Translations under genes and position numbers: made by a program
Assembly (NCBI GenBank): GCA_012515365.1
Contig: JAAYYM010000059.1
Coordinates: forward strand, 1 to 8,314
Source of the DNA: Clostridia bacterium
GTDB lineage: Bacteria; Bacillota_A; Clostridia; Lachnospirales; Lachnospiraceae
Reading direction: 5' to 3'
Length of the DNA stretch: 8,314 nucleotides
Notes under the pieces: generated by a model
Told to the model about the DNA's origin: nothing
What the model saw: only the letters and a program-made list of their open reading frames with translations
Database searches by the model: none
Shown: one piece after another, positions 1-4,646 of the stretch
How positions within the stretch are numbered: position 1 is the stretch's first letter
Layout: the number at the start of each line of letters is the position of its first letter

Positions 1-96
1 ACCATCAGGGTATCAGGATATGCGGTTAACTTCATTAAGCTTACTCCGGAACAGCAGAACGATGTTATCAGCAGAACATTCCATGATTCTTTGTAA
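1..96 (+). CDS. pflB: C-terminal end of pyruvate formate-lyase-type glycyl radical protein (partial)
   Basis: Frame 1 is open from the window edge to a TAA at 94-96 and gives 31 residues containing RVSGYAV, followed by [14 protein letters not shown]. This is the glycyl-radical motif and C-terminal tail of pyruvate formate-lyase, which splits pyruvate plus CoA into acetyl-CoA and formate in the cytoplasm of anaerobes. The glycine that would carry the radical is visible residue 6 (codon 16-18); PflA, a radical-SAM enzyme, activates it in known systems. The small rescue protein GrcA (YfiD) ends in nearly the same sequence, so the fragment alone cannot separate full-length PflB from GrcA. PflB is preferred because it is the commoner source. 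No clear hairpin terminator follows, and no PflA gene lies directly downstream on this strand. Confidence 0.88.
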   Translation, partial: TIRVSGYAVNFIKLTPEQQNDVISRTFHDSL

Positions 97-194
97 GATG
101 GTTTGATCAGATGATGATATGCAGGCAGAAATGGGAATTGAAATGTATTAGTAGAAATGTAAATGAAAATTGTGAATAAAAATATATCAAGGGA

Positions 195-223
195 TGGATA
201 AAATTAGAAAATAATGATATAAT
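195..223 (+). promoter_or_regulatory. Candidate promoter of the rubrerythrin gene (extended -10)
   Basis: A perfect -10 box TATAAT (218-223) is preceded by TGA (215-217), making an extended -10 element. A weak -35 (TGGATA, 195-200) lies 17 bp upstream. Transcription would begin near 230 and leave a leader of about 130 nt before the gene at 363. The box lies inside an 18-bp near-palindrome listed separately. Confidence 0.55.
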
Positions 224-231
224 TCTATCAT
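214..231. promoter_or_regulatory. Near-palindrome over the rubrerythrin -10 box, candidate operator
   Basis: The 18 bases ATGATATAATTCTATCAT are symmetric about 222/223, and only the 220/225 pair is mismatched. The dyad completely covers the -10 box, so a bound protein would block RNA polymerase. Rubrerythrins in clostridia are commonly under peroxide control by the Fur-family repressor PerR, whose sites are AT-rich dyads. The 9+9 symmetry here is not the classical 7-1-7 arrangement, so assignment to PerR is inference. Confidence 0.4.
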
Positions 232-362
232 AGTGCAAGAAATATTCCACATCAGAACTGAAATGTGAGAATGTTTTGGAAAGAAATAAGTGCAATCAGA
301 TATTTGTATATCAATTAGCTAAAAAACACAATATAGTAAAAAAAGAAAGCGAGGAAATTAGT

Positions 363-902
363 ATGAAATTTGTATGTCAGGTATGTGGTTATGTTCACGA
401 GGGAGATTCTGCACCGGAGTTTTGTCCACAGTGTAAAGCACCAGCTTCAAAATTTACAGCACAGAATGGTGTAATGGATTGGGCTGCTGAGCATGTGGTA
501 GGAATCGCAAAGGGTGTCAGTGAAGACATCGTAGCAGACTTAAGAGCTAACTTTAATGGAGAATGCAGCGAAGTAGGTATGTATCTTGCTATGTCACGTG
601 TTGCATTTAGAGAAGGATATCCGGAAATCGGTATGTATTGGGAGAAAGCAGCTTATGAAGAAGCTGAGCATGCTGCTAAATTTGCTGAATTGCTTGGTGA
701 AGTGGTAACTGACTCGACTAAGAAGAATCTTGAAATGAGAGTAGAAGCTGAGAATGGTGCAACTGCAGGAAAATTTGATCTTGCAAAACGTGCTAAAGCA
801 GCGGATCTTGATGCTATTCATGATACAGTTCATGAGATGGCAAAAGATGAAGCTAGACATGGCAAAGCATTTGAAGGTCTGTTAAAGAGATACTTTGGTT
901 AA
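363..902 (+). CDS. Reverse rubrerythrin (N-terminal rubredoxin, C-terminal diiron domain)
   Basis: This 179-residue cytoplasmic protein should reduce hydrogen peroxide, and in related clostridial proteins also oxygen, using electrons passed from the FeS4 centre to a diiron site. The start at 363 has GAGG at 351-354, eight bases upstream; an in-frame upstream ATG at 276 is ignored because the rubredoxin domain begins directly at 363. Residues 5-24 carry two CxxC pairs (C5/C8 and C21/C24) with the 12-residue gap of rubrerythrin-type rubredoxins. Residues about 55-179 form a ferritin-like bundle with two ExxH motifs (E100-H103 in EEAEH, E163-H166 in DEARH) plus further acidic ligand candidates around E67/E70 and E128/E130. 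In classical rubrerythrins the rubredoxin domain is last, so this is the 'reverse' type known from Clostridium. It is a single-gene unit with its own promoter and terminator. Confidence 0.93.
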   Translation: MKFVCQVCGYVHEGDSAPEFCPQCKAPASKFTAQNGVMDWAAEHVVGIAKGVSEDIVADLRANFNGECSEVGMYLAMSRVAFREGYPEIGMYWEKAAYEEAEHAAKFAELLGEVVTDSTKKNLEMRVEAENGATAGKFDLAKRAKAADLDAIHDTVHEMAKDEARHGKAFEGLLKRYFG

Positions 903-917
903 GCTATGAGCCATGTA

Positions 918-977
918 ATAAAAAAGAACTCATACCCCGTGGGAGTTTGCTCACAAAGGGGAATGACTTCTTTTTTA
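918..977 (+). terminator. Rho-independent terminator after rubrerythrin
   Basis: AAAAAAGAA (920-928) pairs with TTCTTTTTT (968-976), and CCCC (935-938) pairs with GGGG (958-961). The intervening bases pair except for mismatches at 929/967 and 934/962. A smaller inner hairpin is possible at 939-954. The A-tract/T-tract symmetry could let it act on both strands. It begins 16 bases after the rubrerythrin stop codon. Confidence 0.85.
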
Positions 978-981
978 TTAT

Positions 982-1110
982 ACGGCGATAGCCGTCCAGC
1001 GAAAAGAAGCGAAGCGGATTCGAGCTGGTACATGGCGGACTTCATCATGTAGAATCAATGCCTTATAACAGTTGGGGATGTGTTGAAGGAATTTGGCACA
1101 TCCTATTTTT
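982..1110 (+). other. Run of small hairpins ending in a T-tract; possible dispersed intergenic element or small RNA
   Basis: This GC-richer stretch in an otherwise AT-rich gap contains consecutive inverted repeats: ACGGC/GCCGT (982-986/991-995), CCAGC/GCTGG (996-1000/1024-1028), TACATG/CATGTA (1029-1034/1046-1051) and GGATGTG/CACATCC (1076-1082/1097-1103). The last is followed by TATTTTT, which resembles an intrinsic terminator. No convincing promoter or reading frame belongs to it. It could be a dispersed repeat, remains of one, or a structured non-coding RNA. The hairpins are seen directly; any function is inferred. Confidence 0.4.
1076..1110 (+). terminator. Second terminator-like hairpin in the gene-free stretch
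   Basis: A perfect 7-bp stem (GGATGTG at 1076-1082 with CACATCC at 1097-1103) with a 14-base loop is followed directly by TATTTTT (1104-1110). No gene immediately upstream needs it, since the rubrerythrin terminator lies about 100 bases earlier. It may be a back-up terminator or the end of a small RNA. Confidence 0.45.
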
Positions 1111-1157
1111 ATCTAATGTCGCCGGAGTTTATTGTTTATGTTTTAATATTACAGGTT

Positions 1158-1192
1158 ATGTAAAGAAATATAACGATTAATCGTATTTACAT
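1158..1192. repeat. Nested dyad with a perfect 12-bp palindrome
   Basis: ACGATTAATCGT (1173-1184) is a perfect palindrome. It lies between ATGTAAA (1158-1164) and TTTACAT (1186-1192), a second inverted pair with a slightly offset centre. The element is about 270 bases upstream of the chemoreceptor promoter and could be a protein-binding site. The rest of 1111-1355 shows no supportable gene. Confidence 0.35.
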
Positions 1193-1355
1193 GCAAAAGA
1201 AGAAATATTTGTGAAAAACGCATGTAGAAAATGAAGTGATTTGGATGTGGTTACATATTAAAAGTAAGAGTATCAGAAATCCACATGTATCACCAGCTCA
1301 GATATGAATACGAATTCATTTAACATGTATTTTCCTTTTGCTGGAAAACAACTTT

Positions 1356-1429
1356 GAGATTTAATCGGAGATTTAATTTGAAATCTAATTTATAGATTTA
1401 TTTTGCGATTTAATTTGTATAAATCTTTC
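1356..1429. repeat. Degenerate 12-bp tandem array (GAGATTTAATTT-like), about six units
   Basis: Units begin at 1356, 1368, 1380, 1392 (13 bp), 1405 and 1417. The first two share GAGATTTAAT, the third reads GAAATCTAATTT, the fifth GCGATTTAATTT, and the fourth and sixth are more diverged. The array ends at the -35 region of the chemoreceptor promoter, so it may act as a multi-site operator, an AT-rich upstream element or intrinsically curved DNA. Confidence 0.6.
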
Positions 1430-1456
1430 GCAATAATATCTATTATGATGTATAAT
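1427..1456 (+). promoter_or_regulatory. Candidate promoter of the chemoreceptor gene
   Basis: A perfect TATAAT (1451-1456), directly preceded by TG, lies 54 bases before the chosen start codon. The best -35 is a poor TTCGCA (1427-1432) with an 18-bp spacer, so activation from the upstream 12-bp repeats is plausible. The leader would be about 47 nt. Confidence 0.5.
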
Positions 1457-1509
1457 ATAAATACATGTTAACGAATAGAGTGTTAATTAAAGTACGAGGT
1501 GAATGCCCT

Positions 1510-2889
1510 ATGATGATTGGAAAGAAAAAAGAAGCAAAAGAAGTCAATGTACAAAACATCACTCAATTGATGGAGAATGAGAAAAGGATGTCGAAAGCAT
1601 CAAAGGAGTTATTAGATATCGTCTCTTCTATCAGCAGCTTTGATGTGGGAATGACACATATTTCAAACTCTCTGCTGGATTATGCACAGGAGTTAGCGAG
1701 CCTGAGTGAGACAAATCTTGGGATGATTGAGGAAACAACAGCAGCGATGAGTCAGGTCAATGATGGAATGGACGCTACTACGCAGTCTATGGAAAACCTG
1801 AATCAGAATACGCAGACTCTGCTGGAGCAAAATGAGACAAGCCAGTCACTTTTAATAGAAGCAACAGAATTGAAAAATGAATTGATTGAAGATGCACAGG
1901 AAATGAATGAGCGAATCGAGAAGCTGGCAAATCTGGCCGGTGAAATCGAAAAAATCGTAGTCAGCGTGCAGAAAATAGCGAATCAGACAAATCTTCTTGC
2001 TTTAAATGCAGCGATAGAAGCAGCACGTGCAGGTGAGCAAGGTAAAGGCTTCTCTGTCGTGGCGGAAGAGGTACGTGTTTTAGCAGACAATACAAAGGAA
2101 AATCTGGACGGCATGAGAACCTTTGTATTAGACATTAAGGAAGCAGCAGATGCAGGACAGGAAAGTGTCGTCAGAACTATCAACTCAACGAATGAGATGA
2201 GTGCAAAGATCGATACCGTCGTACAGGCAGTAGAAAATAACATGCAGCTTTTAAATGAAGTCGGATCAAATGTTAAGGATGTTCACCAATATATGCTTGA
2301 AATCAGTCAGGCAACAGACTCAGCCAATAGTGCAATGGAACGTTCAACGATGGATACTCAGCGAATCAGCGAGATGACACAGTTTATCAAAGAAGAGGCA
2401 CAGGATAGTGCGAAATTCTCTGAGAATATGGCGACTATTGATGATTCTTTATCAAATGTGGTATTTGAACTGTATCAGGGACTTCAAAGCGGAGCCAATG
2501 CGGTTACCAATGAAGAGCTGAAAACGATCATAAAGAAAGCCATGAGTGCACATAAAAACTGGACGGAGGCTGTCAGGAAGATGGTTGACACTATGGAAAT
2601 CAGCCCGATTCAGACGAATGACAAAAAATGTGCGTTCGGACATTTTTATTATGCACTTAAGGTCAGACATCAGACGATCGCAGGAGACTGGGCAAGCATT
2701 GAAAATCTTCACCATAAAGTACATAGTTCAGCAGATGAGATCATTCGTGCCATTAAAGTCAATGATTCATCCCGCGCACATGCACTCTATAGAGAAACAG
2801 AGAACAACTCTGCGCAGCTGGTACAATTGCTCGAAGAAATCAATCGCAAGATTGATCACATGATCGTAATTAAGGAGAATGTATTTTGA
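1510..2889 (+). CDS. Soluble methyl-accepting chemotaxis protein with C-terminal CZB zinc-binding domain
   Basis: The start at 1510 has GAGGTGA at 1496-1502, seven bases upstream; an in-frame ATG at 1465 lacks a ribosome site. The 459-residue product has no membrane segment, so it should be a cytosolic chemoreceptor. Residues about 60-330 form the long alpha-helical coiled-coil signalling domain, with the conserved hairpin tip at 156-192 ([20 protein letters not shown] region) that contacts CheA and CheW. Residues about 344-411 match a CZB domain: H348xxW351, C374-A-F-G377 and H401xxxH405 supply the 3His/1Cys zinc set. CZB domains sense zinc, and in several bacteria oxidants such as hypochlorous acid through the zinc-bound cysteine. 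There is no HAMP or N-terminal sensory domain, so CZB is the only obvious input. It is probably monocistronic; no chemotaxis genes are adjacent. Confidence 0.93.
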   Translation: MMIGKKKEAKEVNVQNITQLMENEKRMSKASKELLDIVSSISSFDVGMTHISNSLLDYAQELASLSETNLGMIEETTAAMSQVNDGMDATTQSMENLNQNTQTLLEQNETSQSLLIEATELKNELIEDAQEMNERIEKLANLAGEIEKIVVSVQKIANQTNLLALNAAIEAARAGEQGKGFSVVAEEVRVLADNTKENLDGMRTFVLDIKEAADAGQESVVRTINSTNEMSAKIDTVVQAVENNMQLLNEVGSNVKDVHQYMLEISQATDSANSAMERSTMDTQRISEMTQFIKEEAQDSAKFSENMATIDDSLSNVVFELYQGLQSGANAVTNEELKTIIKKAMSAHKNWTEAVRKMVDTMEISPIQTNDKKCAFGHFYYALKVRHQTIAGDWASIENLHHKVHSSADEIIRAIKVNDSSRAHALYRETENNSAQLVQLLEEINRKIDHMIVIKENVF

Positions 2890-2926
2890 TCAGAGAATGT
2901 ATTAGATTAGAAAATATATTAGATCA
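2875..2926. repeat. Three tandem 17-18 bp repeats straddling the chemoreceptor stop codon
   Basis: The units are GAGAATGTATTTTGATCA (2875-2892), GAGAATGTATTAGATTA (2893-2909) and GAAAATATATTAGATCA (2910-2926), with a decayed fourth copy possible to about 2945. The chemoreceptor stop codon (2887-2889) lies within the first unit, so the extra copies are non-coding. The pattern suggests tandem duplication of the gene's 3' end followed by drift. Confidence 0.6.
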
Positions 2927-2971
2927 GAATTAGAATGATAAATTAGGAAGCTGTAATAACTTCATTAAGAG

Positions 2972-3006
2972 AAAACGCTGAGGTCTCGAGGGACTTTGGC
3001 GTTTTT
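2972..3006. terminator. Bidirectional terminator between convergent genes
   Basis: AAAACGC (2972-2978) pairs with GCGTTTT (2999-3005), with further pairing of AGGTC (2981-2985) and GACTT (2992-2996). The stem ends in a T-run on the plus strand and has the matching A-run on its other side. It lies 82 bases after the chemoreceptor stop and 38 bases beyond the stop of the minus-strand ATPase gene, so it can serve both. Confidence 0.85.
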
Positions 3007-3043
3007 ATTATTTCGAAATTGCAAAAAAGAGTAAAAAAGTAAT

Positions 3044-3451
3044 TTACCAGCTTTTTTTGATTGTCAGTATATTATTACCGTTTTCATAGAGATAAGAAAG
3101 ATTGTCCATGGTCTTTTTGACCATAAAGATACCAAGCCCGCCGATTTCGCGTTCGGATGCTGACAGGGTGATATCAGGGTCTGATTGCTCGAGTGGATTG
3201 TAGGGTTTTCCGGAATCTTCAAAGGTTAGTAATAAGCCGGAATGATCGGATAGAGGTTCTATCGAAATAGTAGTATCTCCCTGCATTGTTTCATAAGAAT
3301 AATGAGCAATATTTACAAAAATTTCTTCTACTGCAATATCAATCTGCAGCTGTGTTTTTTTAGGACAGTCAAGCTCATTAAGCCCTTGATTTACAAAATC
3401 AAGAACATGATCAAGTTGATCGCTGCTGGCTGGGATAGTGATTTTTTTCAT
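3044..3451 (-). CDS. RsbW/SpoIIAB-like anti-sigma factor ATPase (HATPase_c_2, GHKL fold)
   Basis: The product is 135 residues. The start at 3451 is chosen because GGAGG (complement of 3456-3460) lies four bases upstream and the family's beta strand (MKKITIPAS) begins there; a longer frame reaches 3514 but adds residues over a hairpin. The ATP-binding motifs are in order: N-box with E42, E43 and N47, G1 box D79-S-G81 and G2 box G104-G-L-G107. Family members bind a sigma factor, or another target, and phosphorylate a STAS antagonist on serine, releasing or trapping the target. The STAS partner is encoded just upstream (antagonist first, kinase second), as in rsbV-rsbW and spoIIAA-spoIIAB. No sigma factor gene follows; the next gene is convergent. 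The regulated target is therefore unknown. A role other than sigma control is possible. Confidence 0.87.
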   Translation of the reverse strand: MKKITIPASSDQLDHVLDFVNQGLNELDCPKKTQLQIDIAVEEIFVNIAHYSYETMQGDTTISIEPLSDHSGLLLTFEDSGKPYNPLEQSDPDITLSASEREIGGLGIFMVKKTMDNLSYLYENGNNILTIKKSW

Positions 3452-3496
3452 AAAGCCTCCATAAAAAAGTTTACATAAATTGTAATCTGAAATTCC

Positions 3497-3534
3497 AAAT
3501 AATACCGCTGTCAATAATGAAAGCGGTATTATTT
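3497..3534 (-). terminator. Perfect 13-bp inverted repeat between the STAS and ATPase genes; likely attenuator
   Basis: AAATAATACCGCT (3497-3509) and AGCGGTATTATTT (3522-3534) are exact reverse complements with a 12-base loop. On the minus strand the ACCGCT/AGCGGT core is preceded by an A-rich and followed by a T-rich arm, the shape of a weak intrinsic terminator. Placed inside the probable two-gene unit, it could lower ATPase expression relative to STAS protein or protect an mRNA end. A consensus -35 (TTGACA, complement of 3509-3514) also falls here on the minus strand, but without a good -10 box. Confidence 0.6.
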
Positions 3535-3552
3535 TGCTTATGATATAAAAAG

Positions 3553-3849
3553 CTATTGAATTGTAAGGATATCAGTAAATCCTGTTACTTCGAATACTTC
3601 CATGATAGTTTCATTTACATTTGTAATAGTGAGAGATCCGACTTTACTCATCTGCTTCTGTGTAGCAAGAATAACACGGAGTCCTGCACTTGATAAATAT
3701 TCTGTTTTAGCAAGATCGAGAACCATCTCAGTAACACCATCTATACTATTTGCAATAGTCTCTTCAAGCTGTGGGGCTGTATTTGTATCTAAGGAGCCTT
3801 CCAAAGCCAATGTTAGTTTTGTGCCCTCTGCTGTCTTTGCGATTGTCAT
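3553..3849 (-). CDS. STAS-domain anti-sigma factor antagonist (SpoIIAA/RsbV-like)
   Basis: The product is a 98-residue single-domain STAS protein. The start at 3849 has GGAGG eight bases upstream; a TTG five codons earlier overlaps that ribosome site and is rejected. The signature EGSLDTNTA (17-25) matches the family's first conserved loop, and YLSSAGLRVIL (51-61) matches the phosphorylation loop. Alignment by eye to SpoIIAA (MDSSGL) places the phosphorylatable serine at S54, with the usual preceding Asp replaced by S53 and the following Ser by A55. In partner-switching systems the unphosphorylated form binds the kinase/anti-sigma factor and frees its target. The cognate ATPase gene lies 101 bp downstream on the same strand. 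A PP2C-type phosphatase, the usual third partner, is not present in the window. Confidence 0.9.
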   Translation of the reverse strand: MTIAKTAEGTKLTLALEGSLDTNTAPQLEETIANSIDGVTEMVLDLAKTEYLSSAGLRVILATQKQMSKVGSLTITNVNETIMEVFEVTGFTDILTIQ

Positions 3850-3893
3850 ATTTACTTCCTCCAATACATATGTAATATTTTCATTTTGATAAG

Positions 3894-3922
3894 TTGACGT
3901 ATTGATATATATGTTATTATAA
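3894..3922 (+). promoter_or_regulatory. Plus-strand promoter for the shikimate-kinase-like gene
   Basis: TTGACG (3894-3899) and TTATAA (3917-3922) are separated by 17 bp. The start point would be near 3929, giving a leader of about 70 nt before the ATG at 4000. The -10 box coincides almost exactly with that of the opposing STAS promoter. Confidence 0.55.
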
Positions 3923-3944
3923 CTATAGTAGACATGTTTTGCAA
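3916..3944 (-). promoter_or_regulatory. Minus-strand promoter for the STAS-ATPase pair
   Basis: On the minus strand TTGCAA (complement of 3939-3944), a 17-bp spacer and a perfect TATAAT (complement of 3916-3921) form a near-consensus housekeeping promoter. Transcription would start near 3909, leaving a leader of about 60 nt. A dyad GTTATTATAAC (3913-3923) covers the shared -10 region. Confidence 0.7.
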
Positions 3945-3999
3945 GGTAAAATATTCATGTTAAAATCAATGACAGAGATTATCAGAATTGGAGAGCTGT

Positions 4000-4521
4000 A
4001 TGGGCAAGTGTAAAAAAGATAATATAGTGCTGATCGGAATGCCAGCGGTAGGAAAAAGTACGATAGGAATTATTCTCGCAAAAGTAATGGGGTATGATTT
4101 CTTAGATTCTGATCTGCTGATCCAACAAACAGAAAAGCGGCTTTTAGCTGATTTGATTGCCAAACAGGGAGTTGATGGATTTCTTGAGATCGAGAATCAT
4201 ATTAATAGCAACATCTGCGTCAGTCGTACTGTCATTGCTACAGGTGGAAGTGCTGTTTATGGTAAAGAAGCTATGAACCATCTAAAAGAAACAAGTGTTA
4301 TGGTCTATCTAAAAGAAGACTATGATGTGCTAAGTAAAAGAATCGATGATATAGATGGACGTGGTGTGGTCAGACGTGAGGGACAAACACTCGCAGATCT
4401 TTATGCTGAACGATGTCCGTTATATGAGACATATGCAGATATTATTATAGAGGAACAATCAGGTACACCTGAGCAGACATTGCATAAAATACTAGAGAAA
4501 ATGCATGAAATACGCGAATAA
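4000..4521 (+). CDS. Shikimate kinase-like P-loop kinase with an altered substrate site
   Basis: This 173-residue protein starts at ATG 4000, with GGAG at 3990-3993; a TTG at 3988 overlaps that site and is rejected. It has the P-loop GMPAVGKST (13-21), the FLDSD motif (34-38, aspartates 36 and 38), ATGGSAVY (80-87), a lid-like RGVVRR (121-126) and ERCPLYETYADI (137-148) near the C terminus. The overall length and order match AroK/AroL shikimate kinases, which make shikimate 3-phosphate in the chorismate pathway. By eye against known enzymes, the shikimate-binding Arg after GF (R58 in the M. tuberculosis enzyme) is Leu62 here, and the GGG loop reads GGS. The distal Arg (ERxPLY, R138) is kept. 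No aromatic-pathway genes flank it, so phosphorylation of another small molecule is possible. I recall similar sequences annotated as shikimate kinase in clostridia. Confidence 0.8.
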   Translation: MGKCKKDNIVLIGMPAVGKSTIGIILAKVMGYDFLDSDLLIQQTEKRLLADLIAKQGVDGFLEIENHINSNICVSRTVIATGGSAVYGKEAMNHLKETSVMVYLKEDYDVLSKRIDDIDGRGVVRREGQTLADLYAERCPLYETYADIIIEEQSGTPEQTLHKILEKMHEIRE

Positions 4522-4557
4522 AATACAAGAATAAGAATTCATGAAATACACGAATAA
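4504..4557. repeat. Tandem copies of AAATACnnGAATAA over the gene end and upstream of the kinase promoter
   Basis: The 18-mer CATGAAATACGCGAATAA (4504-4521) recurs at 4540-4557 with one change and a 36-bp period, so the stop codon is duplicated in frame. The core AAATACnnGAATAA occurs three times (4508-4521, 4521-4534, 4544-4557). The last copy ends six bases before the -35 box of the kinase promoter, a position typical of activator binding sites. Confidence 0.65.
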
Positions 4558-4562
4558 CTGAA

Positions 4563-4591
4563 TTGGCAAAGCTTGTGATTTCATGTATAAT
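4563..4591 (+). promoter_or_regulatory. Near-consensus promoter of the receptor-kinase/FHA-ABC operon
   Basis: TTGGCA (4563-4568), a 17-bp spacer and TATAAT (4586-4591), with TG just before the -10 box, make the strongest plus-strand promoter in the window. The start point would be near 4598 and the leader about 50 nt. It separates the kinase transcript from the upstream kinase-like metabolic gene. Confidence 0.75.
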
Positions 4592-4646
4592 AAAAAAGAT
4601 TTGGGCTGTTTTATCAGATTATCAGATACTTAAGAGGATGGGAACT

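Noticed and set aside
107..295. Minus-strand reading frame of about 62 codons in the pfl-rubrerythrin gap
   Set aside because: Low-complexity Phe/Ser/His-rich product typical of translated AT-rich DNA, no ribosome site, and it overlaps the rubrerythrin promoter.
594..860. Antisense frame within rubrerythrin
   Set aside because: Shadow of a well-supported gene; Phe/Ser/Cys-rich product with no domain or ribosome site.
1245..1307. Plus-strand reading frame of about 20 codons starting ATGTGG
   Set aside because: No ribosome binding site, no recognisable peptide, no promoter; not separable from chance.
3453..3514. Longer N terminus for the minus-strand ATPase
   Set aside because: It would run through one arm of the inverted repeat and the ribosome site; family similarity begins at 3451.
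3509..3514. Consensus minus-strand TTGACA as a separate promoter for the ATPase gene
   Set aside because: At 16-18 bp spacing the -10 candidate is poor (TTCAGA region), and the TTGACA lies in the hairpin loop; recorded but not called.
4563..4646. Earlier TTG/ATG starts for the receptor kinase
   Set aside because: The TTG at 4563 is the -35 box of the promoter, and the ATG at 4638 touches its ribosome site; the start at 4647 has correct spacing.
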